Assembly: GCA_036267155.1 (NCBI GenBank)
Contig: DATAWP010000046.1
Location: 1 to 64,000, forward strand
Direction of reading: 5' to 3'
From: PALSA-1353 sp036267155
Lineage (GTDB): Bacteria; Planctomycetota; Phycisphaerae; Tepidisphaerales; Tepidisphaeraceae
Length of the DNA stretch: 64,000 bases
Below, piece after piece: positions 53,597-62,100 of the stretch (position 1 is the first letter of the stretch; every line of letters starts with the position of its first letter). The translations under genes were made by a program, and so were the position numbers. The notes below the pieces were generated by a model. It ran no database searches. It saw nothing but the letters and a program-made list of their open reading frames with translations, and was not told the origin of the DNA.

Positions 53597-54475
53597 TTAC
53601 GCCCCGCTCGGATGATCCGCGCCGGTAAACGTACTTTGCTGCGCCTGCTTTGCCTGTTCCGCCGGTGCGCCGATTTCCGCATCCTGCGCGCTTGATCCCT
53701 GCGCACGATTACGAATTTCATCCAGCACTTGCCTCGCTTTGCTGCGGCCCAGCGCCGCTTCGGCCGTGGCAACATTAATATTATGCAGCGCTTCAACGCT
53801 GTCCAGATCGTCGAGCGCTTGGTAATGGTCCGGTGAGACAGTGCGGAGAAAATTGTCCTTGAGTTCTGCGGCGCGCTGTGGGCTTTTAATAATCCGCTTA
53901 TTTTCATTGGGATGCTCATCGGTGAGCGCCGCATCAAGAATAGGCTTTCCGTCTTGTCGCCGCGATGCGTTCGTCAGAATGCTCTGCACCACGAGCGGGT
54001 CTTCGGCGCGCAGTTGATCGCGCATTTTGTCGAGCCTCATATGAGTTAACAAATCCTGCTTCGAATTCGCCGGTGTAAATTGCGGCGCGTTATTGGCGTG
54101 GTAGTTACGAAATCCCTGGATGGATCGTGTCGTAATGGCAGCGGAGCGCAGGATTGTTTTGTGCGCCTTGTCCCGCGCATGCTCTATGGCGTGATTTTTG
54201 CCGGCAGGCGTCAGTAGGGCGTTGTGCCCGGCATCCTGCTTCGCGCCGTTGAAATCCTCCAACGCGTTACTGAAGCTTCTCACCTGCTCATCGATTGCGG
54301 TTTTCCACGTGGGCTGCGCCGTAGGTGGAAGCGCATTGCCACCCAGCAGACCAAATTTATTTAGGATGGTCGTAGGTTTAGTCACGGGCGCAGCTTGCCC
54401 GGCGGCCACTGTCACCGCGTTGGGATTTACTGCGCCGTGGAGTTCGTTGGGATTGAGTTGAATATCTGCTGGCAT
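53597..54475 (-). CDS. Element protein of unknown function, 292 residues
   Basis: Starts MPADIQLNPNELHGAVNP at ATG 54475, with GGAG six bases upstream. The rest is strongly helical and polar, with no membrane segment, no Cys and no recognised domain. Helical blocks such as SFSNALEDFNGAKQDAGHNALLTPAGKNHAIEHARDKAHKTILR and ALHNINVATAEAALGRSKARQVLDEIRN suggest a coiled or bundled structural protein. It is the largest unknown gene of the element. A structural or pilot-protein role is conceivable but unsupported. Confidence 0.6.
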   Translation of the reverse strand: MPADIQLNPNELHGAVNPNAVTVAAGQAAPVTKPTTILNKFGLLGGNALPPTAQPTWKTAIDEQVRSFSNALEDFNGAKQDAGHNALLTPAGKNHAIEHARDKAHKTILRSAAITTRSIQGFRNYHANNAPQFTPANSKQDLLTHMRLDKMRDQLRAEDPLVVQSILTNASRRQDGKPILDAALTDEHPNENKRIIKSPQRAAELKDNFLRTVSPDHYQALDDLDSVEALHNINVATAEAALGRSKARQVLDEIRNRAQGSSAQDAEIGAPAEQAKQAQQSTFTGADHPSGA

Positions 54476-54501
54476 GATGTTCTCCAAAAAGATTTCCGGT
54501 T

Positions 54502-55479
54502 TCATTTCGCCGGGCCGACGACGGCCAGGCTGTTGCATTTAAAATGTGCTCTAAAAGGTGTCAGGCTCTGGCGCGCACCTGAACTGAATCTAGCACGGCG
54601 ACAAGGGCGTGGGGGGAGGGGGGCGGGACGCTCCGTAGCTACATAGTAGTGTGAGTCAGTACCGATGGGGGTCAGAATTGGTCGGTCATCGCGGTCGTCG
54701 ATGAGGATGCCCGAGAAGCTTTTGATCCACCAATTCAAAAGCGCTGCCGTTGGCCTTTGCTCGTATATTTTGCGCAGCCACCGATACAAAGCGCGTCCGG
54801 TGCGCTCCAGTTTGTAGTCGCTGATATCGGCATTGCGGTTGCGCTTAATTCGCAGTCGCCTACCGAGGCGTGCGAAATTCACGGTTACGAGTTTGAAATT
54901 GTCGTGCCAAAATTCAGCGTGATTGATTTTAAGGATGTCACCAATCCGCTGGACGTTGAAGACACGCATAACCGATTGAGCACTCGTCACGGTCTTTTCC
55001 ACCCGGAGTACGAACGATTCAGGGCGCACGTAAATCTTCCACTGACTGCGCCCCCACTTCCGGATACAACTTAAATATTCCCGATCATAAAACCACGGGC
55101 AGTAAATGGAGCGTGGGAAGACAATGTGGTTGACGATGAAATCGTAGAACTCGCGCACAGCTTTGCGCGTGTCAAAAACAAAATCGAGCGCCACGTCGAT
55201 GCGTACAACATTGACAAAGTGGTGCGGGCAGAATGTGTCGAGGGTATCGACGATTTCCCGTAGGCGATGGGGCTTGGGCTGTAGCGTCACAGTGTGTCCG
55301 ATGATTTGTTCCACTCCATCGTATTCCTGTCGCACCGGCTCCTCATGGGGCCGTGACTCGCACATGGGGGCGAGCCAGTCGATGATGTCTGGCGGAAGGG
55401 GTTTCGTTGAAAAAAGACGCATTGTATCGATCCGAGATTTTGATTGCACCGCGCGCGGCAGTGCGGCTACAATTGGCAT
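54502..55479 (-). CDS. Putative rolling-circle replication initiator (Rep_trans-like)
   Basis: A 325-residue protein. RIDVALDF at 93-100 and KIYVRPESFVLRVEKTV at 148-164 recall the R-x-D-x-x-x-D and LYxK...LRxE blocks of plasmid and phage Rep_trans/phage II-type initiators, which nick DNA with a Tyr; several Tyr (126, 131, 135) are near. A C-terminal basic stretch (RRLRIKRNRN) could bind DNA. Family assignment is by eye and uncertain. ATG 55479 is used; ATG 55422 (MRLFSTK) is an alternative. A plus-strand terminator lies in its leader. It lies downstream of DUF1580, same strand. Confidence 0.5.
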   Translation of the reverse strand: MPIVAALPRAVQSKSRIDTMRLFSTKPLPPDIIDWLAPMCESRPHEEPVRQEYDGVEQIIGHTVTLQPKPHRLREIVDTLDTFCPHHFVNVVRIDVALDFVFDTRKAVREFYDFIVNHIVFPRSIYCPWFYDREYLSCIRKWGRSQWKIYVRPESFVLRVEKTVTSAQSVMRVFNVQRIGDILKINHAEFWHDNFKLVTVNFARLGRRLRIKRNRNADISDYKLERTGRALYRWLRKIYEQRPTAALLNWWIKSFSGILIDDRDDRPILTPIGTDSHYYVATERPAPLPPRPCRRARFSSGARQSLTPFRAHFKCNSLAVVGPAK

Positions 55480-55491
55480 GGTGAATTTCTC

Positions 55492-55528
55492 AACGCCGCC
55501 CGGCTTATGACCCCGGACGGCGTTTTTT
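55492..55528 (+). terminator. Plus-strand terminator in the rep leader
   Basis: AACGCCGCCCGG (55492-55503) and CCGGACGGCGTT (55513-55524) form a 12-bp stem with one mismatch, ending in six T (55523-55528). It operates only on plus-strand RNA although all element genes are on the minus strand. A possible promoter, TTGCAC (55444-55449) and TACAAT (55468-55473), lies just upstream. Confidence 0.6.
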
Positions 55529-55541
55529 CGTTGGGGTTAAG

Positions 55542-55943
55542 TCATCCTGCCCCCGCCGGGACCGGCCGGCGGCTGAATTTCGCACGGGGTCGGTTCGGAC
55601 TTCCACCTATGCCTTGGGCTTCTAGCCGAGCTTTTGCGGCGGCGTGCTGGTGCTGGACGGCGCTGGAAATCGGGGGCAGCGGGTTGCTGGTCGCTTGACA
55701 ACCACCGCTTAGCGCCGCAAAAAATCTGGCAACGGCCGGCCGCGTTGTGGCCAATCCGCTGGCCGTTCTGATTGATTCGAGCTTCACGCCGCCCTTACCG
55801 GCCAATACCCAGCGAAAGACTGCGCTCCGGCTCAGCAGTCGCCCCCGTGGGCGGGGGATACAAGACAAGCTGGGTACGTCCGAAAGCAGGATCGGACTAG
55901 CGCCTGCCCGTAGATCGTCGATGATAGAATTTGTGTGCGTCAT
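55542..55943 (-). CDS. DUF1580 DNA-binding-type protein
   Basis: A 133-residue protein. RGRLLSRSAVFRWVLAGKGGVKLESIRTASGLATTRPAVARFFAAL matches the planctomycete DUF1580 core, a winged-helix/excisionase-like fold in which the 'SRSxVxRWxxxGxxGVxLExxR' helix would read DNA. Such proteins are usually found on mobile elements. It is cotranscribed upstream of the Rep-like gene and follows the recombinase. Excisionase or repressor activity is inferred. The C-terminal 50 residues are low in complexity and probably disordered. Confidence 0.75.
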   Translation of the reverse strand: MTHTNSIIDDLRAGASPILLSDVPSLSCIPRPRGRLLSRSAVFRWVLAGKGGVKLESIRTASGLATTRPAVARFFAALSGGCQATSNPLPPISSAVQHQHAAAKARLEAQGIGGSPNRPRAKFSRRPVPAGAG

Positions 55944-56036
55944 TATTCAGATATAGGCTCGGCCCTGAACGAGCTGCTACGATCTAATACAACGCGAAAA
56001 TGCCACTTCAAGAGATTGGTTTCGCCAATAAAAAAG

Positions 56037-56055
56037 GCCCGTGATTATCACGGGC
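56037..56055 (-). terminator. Terminator of the recombinase gene
   Basis: GCCCGTGAT and ATCACGGGC meet at a single central base, forming a tight stem. On the minus strand six T in a row follow the stem after CC. It lies 31 bases beyond the recombinase stop at 56086 and separates it from DUF1580. Confidence 0.75.
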
Positions 56056-56085
56056 ATGTAGTGAATCTGAATTGGTGGGATTTAA

Positions 56086-57327
56086 TCAACCAACTGACGC
56101 AACGATTTGCCGGGCTTTTTCCCGATCCCCCTCTGCATAAATTTCTGATGTATCCATTTTGGAGTGACCCAGTAACAAGCTGGTAATTTCCAGTCCGTGT
56201 TGCTTGCGCATGTCGGTTGCAAATGTGTGGCGCAACTGGTTGGCGTGAAACCGATGATCTTTATGCCAATGCTTAATTTCCTGCGCATCGGTTAATTCAG
56301 GTGGTGGTGGAAATGCCGCATCGCATCCACGATAAATTGTCCGCAAGTAGACCGCTTCCGTAAATACATGTCCGGGCTTGCGCATGGGCTTGGCTTTGAC
56401 ATTTGATCCAGCAACATTGCCACACGACAATGGCGTGTTCCGCTTAATCCGCCGCTGCTCCCTATGCCATGCCGCTGATTCAATTGGCTGGAAAAGGAAA
56501 TCATCTAAATTGACTCGCCAAAAGGGTTTAATGATTCCTTGCGCACGCTTACCAAGGTCAATCACTCGATCTAGGCCATGATGCAGGTTCTTGTGCTGGA
56601 AGGGGCGGTATTGCCACACGCTGCCGGTGGTGTCAATTTCCTTTGCGCGCATGATGCATACTTCACCTGGGCGCATCCCCGTTAATAATTGCAGCCGGAT
56701 CATCGCCTTTATCTGCGGTGACACGTACGGCAGCATTTCTTCCACGTGCGCAACGGGAACGGGTTTAACTTTGGTGGATTCACGGACGCCGAATTGATTT
56801 ATTTCCAGCGCTTTCACGCTCAGTAATTTGACGTAATTCTCCATGGATTTAATCAGTTCATTTTCCACGGCATAAGAAAACACGTTGCGGATGCGGTGTA
56901 TTTGGCGGTTGATGTAATTGCGCGACCAGTTTTCACTTAGCATTTCATCCCGCACCGTCCGCAATGCCACGGCTCCAAATTGTTCCGCTGGTGAATCCCC
57001 GTATTTGCAGACTAGAATTTTCAAGGCTGGTTTGTAATTCTCGAATTCCCCCCGAATCTTGCCGTCGTTGGATCGGTATCTGCGCCGGGCGTGTTCCAGA
57101 AAGCTATCAACGAGAACGGCGATGGTATGACCGTCCGAGTCCGGGGGTGGGGGCAAACACCGGCCACGGTGTTGCCATTCCCCCACACGTTGATCGTAGA
57201 GCCTTCGGCTTTGGGGTGTGCCGTGAACGCCTAAATACACGTCCTGGCCGTTGAGCGTTACAACCGCCTGGCCGGATGGCTTGTGCAACCGATACGATGG
57301 GACTTGTCGGGGCTTTGGTGTGGTCAT
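56086..57327 (-). CDS. Tyrosine recombinase (integrase)
   Basis: A 413-residue integrase of the planctomycete type: PSYRLHKPSGQAVVTLNGQDVYLGVHGTP is a beta-rich arm-binding N-terminus. A core-binding helical domain (65-180) follows, then the catalytic domain. Active-site residues are R219 (LLTGMRPGEVC), R366 (NQLRHTFATDM), H388 (LLGHSKMDT) and Y397 (SEIYAEGD). The usual box-II His is Asn-363, as in many related planctomycete integrases. GGAAAGG precedes the ATG. It points away from the tRNA-Gly gene and a palindrome precedes it, so autoregulation is likely. Confidence 0.92.
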   Translation of the reverse strand: MTTPKPRQVPSYRLHKPSGQAVVTLNGQDVYLGVHGTPQSRRLYDQRVGEWQHRGRCLPPPPDSDGHTIAVLVDSFLEHARRRYRSNDGKIRGEFENYKPALKILVCKYGDSPAEQFGAVALRTVRDEMLSENWSRNYINRQIHRIRNVFSYAVENELIKSMENYVKLLSVKALEINQFGVRESTKVKPVPVAHVEEMLPYVSPQIKAMIRLQLLTGMRPGEVCIMRAKEIDTTGSVWQYRPFQHKNLHHGLDRVIDLGKRAQGIIKPFWRVNLDDFLFQPIESAAWHREQRRIKRNTPLSCGNVAGSNVKAKPMRKPGHVFTEAVYLRTIYRGCDAAFPPPPELTDAQEIKHWHKDHRFHANQLRHTFATDMRKQHGLEITSLLLGHSKMDTSEIYAEGDREKARQIVASVG

Positions 57328-57348
57328 AAGCGAGCCTTTCCAACCCGG

Positions 57349-57370
57349 AAATCCGGTACATACCGGATTT
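57349..57370. promoter_or_regulatory. Palindromic site upstream of the recombinase
   Basis: AAATCCGGTA (57349-57358) and TACCGGATTT (57361-57370) are perfectly complementary around CA. It lies 21 bases before the recombinase ATG and shares ATCCGGTA..TACCGGAT with the site at 52620 at the opposite end. Confidence 0.6.
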
Positions 57371-57443
57371 ACTTCGGATTCGAGGCCGCTTACCCCAACA
57401 CGGGATAGTACGCTAAATCATGCGTTCGGCTGGATTTACTTCC

Positions 57444-57518
<75 letters not shown>

Positions 57519-57797
57519 GAACTTCGCCGGAATCTTAACGCGCGCTGGGAATGCGATCAAACCATGGGGTCGCGCCTTCGCCTGAACGCCTGAACGCCTG
57601 AACGACCGCTCAGCGAAACCTGTTTTTCGACGGCGCCGTTACCACAACTGGGAAACCGGGCATTATCGCCCCTCGTCCCAATTTCGCGGCGGATTCCGAA
57701 GCGACATCATTTTCTACAAATCCAGTGCCGATAGATAACCGAGTTCGAGGCCCACGTTCGGAGGCCGGATTTTCTCGCCGCACAGGAATCAACGAAA

Positions 57798-60700
57798 ATG
57801 GGATCAACCTCCGCTCGGAGGCGGCGTATTCTTCTAAAGGCCATCGCGCCGCTGCTCGTGACGCTGCCGGCCCGCTTTGCGTGGGCCGCTCCGCACGGCG
57901 GCAAGGTCATCGCCGGCTCGGCCGCCATTTCCGGCTCGGGAAATGCCTTGATCGTGCGCCAAGCCACGAATCGGGCCATCATCAACTGGACCGACTTTTC
58001 GATTTCCTCATCCCAGACGGTGCAATTTGTTCTTCCGTCGGTTTCGTCGGCCGTGCTCAATCGCGTGACATCGCTCACACCCAGCCATTTGAACGGAACC
58101 ATGCTCTCCAACGGAGCGGTTTATCTCATCAATCCCAGCGGCATCCTGGTCGGCCCCGCCGGGCAGATCGATGTGCATGGCTTCGTGGCGTCATCGCTGG
58201 ACGTGAACAACGCGGCGTTTCTGGCCGGCGGCGATCTTCTATTTTCCGGAAGTTCCAGCGCGGCCGTTGCGAACCAAGGCGTCATTTCCGCGCCCGGCGG
58301 CGACGTTGTGCTGATCGCGCAACGGGTCCGCAACGACGGCCGGATCACGGCCCCCGGTGGATCGGTCACGCTGGCGGCGGGAACCCAGGTTCTCTTGCAG
58401 CAGACCACCAGCCCCGGCCTGACGGTACGGGTCGTCGGCGACGGATCGGCCACGAACAGCGGCGTGATCCAAACCACGCTTGCCCAACTCGCCGCCAACG
58501 GCGGCAACGCCTTCGCCCTGGCGATCAACAACACCGGCATCATTCGCGCCACCGGCGTGCAAAATGCCAATGGCCACATTTATCTCACCGGCGGCTCCAC
58601 GGGCGCGGTGGCCAACAGCGGCACGCTCGACGCCTCCTCAGCCACGGGCCTCGGCGGCGAAATCGTCGTCACCGGACAAACCATCGCGATTGATTCACAG
58701 GCCGATCTCACCGCCGCCGGCGCTACGGGTGGCGGTGAGATTCTAGTCGGCGGCGGTTGGGAGGGCGCTGATCCTGCGATTGCCGAAGCGCTGACTACGA
58801 CCGTGCAAAGCGGCGCCGTCCTGAACGCCTCGGCCACCGGATTCGGCGATGGCGGCACCATTGTTGTCCGCTCGGATGTGGACAATCCGGCTTCGCTCAC
58901 GCGAGCCTACGGCTCGTTCCTTGCCACCGGCGGTCCAAGCGGCGGCCGCGGAGGACGCATCGAAACCTCCGGATATTCGCTAGATGTCGCCAGCGCCACG
59001 GTGTCGGCATCCGCGTCGAGTGGCCAGGCCGGCCAGTGGCTACTGGACCCGTACAACGTCACCATCAGCAGCAGCGCCACCAGCAACATGACTGAAACCG
59101 GCACTTGGTCCCCAACGGCCACCGCGAATATCAACGTCGCCGACATCAATAACGCCCTCAACGGCGGCAGCAGCGTCACCATCTACACCGGCGGCAGCAA
59201 CGGGGGCGGCGATCTGGGCAATATCATCGTCAACGCCGCCATCGCCAAAACCTCCGGCGCTTCCGCCGTCACGCTCACTCTCGAGGCGGACAACAACATC
59301 ACCGTCAATCAATCCATCACCGGCAGCAGCGGCGAATTGAACATTGTTCTGGACGCCCACTACGGTACATCCGGCGTGATCATCCTCGGATCGAATCTGA
59401 GCACCAACGGCGGAAACATCAGCTTCGGCACCGGCCGAACCTCCGGCGGCGCGCTGGTCGGCGGAGACGTGTATCTGGATGGATCGGGTGCGCAAACGCT
59501 CGCTACCGGCGGCGGCGCCGTCACGTTTAATGGCCAGGTGCTGATCGCCAATCCCTCGGGCCTCATCATTAACAGTGCCGGCGGAGCCGTTGATTTTGAA
59601 AGCACCGTGGACTCCGGCGATTCTTATGCCCTCGGCAGCGACGGCAGCGTGACGTGGGATCAGGCGGTTGTCGACGCAAAGGGATCGACCGCCGGCGGCG
59701 CCGGGGTCGGTGATACATATCTAGCCACGATTACGTCCTCACTCCAAAACCAGGTTGCCGCCAACGCCGCTGGATACGAACCGGCGTGGCTTGGCGGAAA
59801 GCGACTTGTTCCCGATCCCAACAGCTCGACCGATCCCACCAGTCAAGTGTGGTATTGGGTCACCGGTCCGCTCGGACTGGCAAACGGCGGCACGGGAACT
59901 CCATTTTTCACGGAGTATTACACGGATTTGGTTACCAATGCTCCTGACGGAACTCCGATCAACAACGCCTTTGCAAACTGGAACAACGGCGAGCCGAACA
60001 ACGACGGCGGGGCGAATACAACGCAGAATCGTGAATCAGCATTGGAGTTTGAGGGAACCACCTCGATCTGGAATGATTTGCCCGAAAATTCCAGCACCAA
60101 TCCGTATCTTGTCGAAACCAACCTCGCTCCCAGCCCAATGACCATCAACGCCGGTGCGGGGCAGGTTACGTTCAGGGGCTTAGTCGGCGGCAACAAGGTA
60201 CTGGCCAGCCTTACCGTCACCGGGCCGGTGGCGATCAAGGGCGGCGGCGTCACCACCACCGGGGCGCAGACCTACAACAATCCCGTCACGCTCAGCACCA
60301 GCGCCATTCTGTCCGTTACCAGCGCCGACCTGAACATCGATCAGAACATAACCTATTCCGGCAACTCCACCGCCGGCCTGACGCTCCAGGCGTCCGGCAA
60401 CGTGACCATGGGGTCCAACACCGCGATTGCCGCCAGCGGTTCCGGAGCGCTGAACGTCACGATCGACACTCACAACAGCGCCGGAGTCGATTCAGGAAAT
60501 TCCGGAGCGATCGTGCTGAACACCGGCGCTTCCATCTCATCCAATGGCGGAAGCATTACATTCGGGGGCGGCGTCAGCCCAGCCTCAACCCCGGCGTACG
60601 GTAACAGCACCTATATCAACGGCATCGATCTGAACAGTGTCACCCTGAACTCCAGCGGCGGCGCGATCACGCTCAATGGGACCGCCGACGGGGGAGCCGG

Positions 60701-62069
60701 CGTGCAAAGCAACAATGCTTCTATTTCCGCCTCCGGCGGCGCCGTCTCCATCACCAGCACGGGGGGCGTAAACTTCAGCACCAGTACGCTCACTGCCACC
60801 GATCTCCTGCTCAGTGGTTCCGGAACCTTCACGCTGACGGATGCGTCCAATGCCATCGGCACGCTGGCTGCGAACGTGACCGGCGGAAATATCCTGTTCA
60901 CCAACAGCTCGAGTCTCACTGTTGGCAGCATTAGCGGAACGAATGGCGTCACCAACACCGGAGGGACCGTCACGCTCGTCGCCAACGGCACATCGTCCGA
61001 TGTCACCTTGAACAACGCCGTCGCCGGAGTTGGCAGCGGCAACACGGTTGTCCTCGCCGCGGGACGCAACTTTATCAACAACGACGGATCGTCGGCCATC
61101 AGTCCGGGTTCCGACCGGTTTCTTGTTTATTCCACCGGTCTCCCGGCCGACACGTTTGGCGGCTTGAGCGGCGGCCATTTATACGATGAGACCTACGCCG
61201 GCAATCCCCCAGGCGGCGTCACCGCTTCGGGCGATCGGTTCCTCTTCAGCGCCGCGCCCATTCTCACCTTTACCGCGATCGATCAAACCAAAGTGTACGG
61301 CCAGGCCAATCCCTCATTGACGTATATGGTGAACGGCCTGATCGGCGGCGACACGATTTCCCAAGCCATTTCGGGGACGCCGACGGTTTCGACGACAGCG
61401 ACCGCCGCCAGCGGCGTGAACAGTTACGCGATCGATGCTGCCAGCGGCTCACTGGCCTCCTTAATGGGTTATGACTTCAACTTCGTCGCCGGCAATCTGA
61501 CGGTGACGCGTGCGGCCTTGACCATCACGGCCAACGATCAGACCCGCCCGATCGGCGCACCCAATCCGGCTTTCACCGCGAGCTTCGACGGATTGGTCGG
61601 CGGCGATCCGCCGTCCGCCGTCGCCGGATTGGTTTTCAGCACCACGGCCAACAGCTATTCGCAACTCGGCCAATATCCGATCGACATTTCCGGCGGGTCC
61701 AGCCCGAATTACACCATTACTCTCGTTGACGGCACGTTGCAGGTGACGAGCATTTCCACGCAGGGCCTGCGCACGGAAGCGCAATCGCAGCAAACTCTGG
61801 CCCCCAATTTCACCCCGAGTTCCCTGATTTCGCCGGTCGCTGCGCCCACCGCGGAAACCGCGGCGCCGCCGGCGACGGGATTGGCCCAGCTTGGCGCCGT
61901 CCAGGGATACGTTTTCTATCGCGACACGGCGCCGATGCGAAACGACGATATGGCTGTACTGTCCATCCAATCGGGTCGGGTCCTTCTCGACGCGATCACG
62001 CACGTCAGTTCTTTCGATTTGTCCGGATCGAAAGGTCTCAACTCGACAGTCGCAAACGACAATCCATAG
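57798..62069 (+). CDS. Two-partner secretion exoprotein (TpsA) with lectin-like and MBG domains
   Basis: A 1423-residue exported protein starting MGSTSARRRRILLKAIAPLLV, with a signal ending near RFAWA. Residues 35-190 form the filamentous-haemagglutinin N-terminal secretion domain (RAIINWTDFSISSSQTVQF, NGAVYLINPSGILVGPAGQIDVHGFVASSLD). Gly/Ser/Thr-rich beta-helix repeats follow. Near 655-776 lies a C-type-lectin-like module (WNNGEPNN...ESALEF...WNDLPENSS). Two MBG-type domains occupy about 1155-1320 (DQTKVYGQANPSLTYMVNG; DQTRPIGAPNPAFTASFDG). It should be secreted by the TpsB protein encoded 31 bases downstream. An adhesive role is likely; carbohydrate binding is inferred. Confidence 0.9.
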   Translation: MGSTSARRRRILLKAIAPLLVTLPARFAWAAPHGGKVIAGSAAISGSGNALIVRQATNRAIINWTDFSISSSQTVQFVLPSVSSAVLNRVTSLTPSHLNGTMLSNGAVYLINPSGILVGPAGQIDVHGFVASSLDVNNAAFLAGGDLLFSGSSSAAVANQGVISAPGGDVVLIAQRVRNDGRITAPGGSVTLAAGTQVLLQQTTSPGLTVRVVGDGSATNSGVIQTTLAQLAANGGNAFALAINNTGIIRATGVQNANGHIYLTGGSTGAVANSGTLDASSATGLGGEIVVTGQTIAIDSQADLTAAGATGGGEILVGGGWEGADPAIAEALTTTVQSGAVLNASATGFGDGGTIVVRSDVDNPASLTRAYGSFLATGGPSGGRGGRIETSGYSLDVASATVSASASSGQAGQWLLDPYNVTISSSATSNMTETGTWSPTATANINVADINNALNGGSSVTIYTGGSNGGGDLGNIIVNAAIAKTSGASAVTLTLEADNNITVNQSITGSSGELNIVLDAHYGTSGVIILGSNLSTNGGNISFGTGRTSGGALVGGDVYLDGSGAQTLATGGGAVTFNGQVLIANPSGLIINSAGGAVDFESTVDSGDSYALGSDGSVTWDQAVVDAKGSTAGGAGVGDTYLATITSSLQNQVAANAAGYEPAWLGGKRLVPDPNSSTDPTSQVWYWVTGPLGLANGGTGTPFFTEYYTDLVTNAPDGTPINNAFANWNNGEPNNDGGANTTQNRESALEFEGTTSIWNDLPENSSTNPYLVETNLAPSPMTINAGAGQVTFRGLVGGNKVLASLTVTGPVAIKGGGVTTTGAQTYNNPVTLSTSAILSVTSADLNIDQNITYSGNSTAGLTLQASGNVTMGSNTAIAASGSGALNVTIDTHNSAGVDSGNSGAIVLNTGASISSNGGSITFGGGVSPASTPAYGNSTYINGIDLNSVTLNSSGGAITLNGTADGGAGVQSNNASISASGGAVSITSTGGVNFSTSTLTATDLLLSGSGTFTLTDASNAIGTLAANVTGGNILFTNSSSLTVGSISGTNGVTNTGGTVTLVANGTSSDVTLNNAVAGVGSGNTVVLAAGRNFINNDGSSAISPGSDRFLVYSTGLPADTFGGLSGGHLYDETYAGNPPGGVTASGDRFLFSAAPILTFTAIDQTKVYGQANPSLTYMVNGLIGGDTISQAISGTPTVSTTATAASGVNSYAIDAASGSLASLMGYDFNFVAGNLTVTRAALTITANDQTRPIGAPNPAFTASFDGLVGGDPPSAVAGLVFSTTANSYSQLGQYPIDISGGSSPNYTITLVDGTLQVTSISTQGLRTEAQSQQTLAPNFTPSSLISPVAAPTAETAAPPATGLAQLGAVQGYVFYRDTAPMRNDDMAVLSIQSGRVLLDAITHVSSFDLSGSKGLNSTVANDNP

Positions 62070-62100
62070 ATCGTCAAACGGGCCGCAAGGAAAGGGTTGT

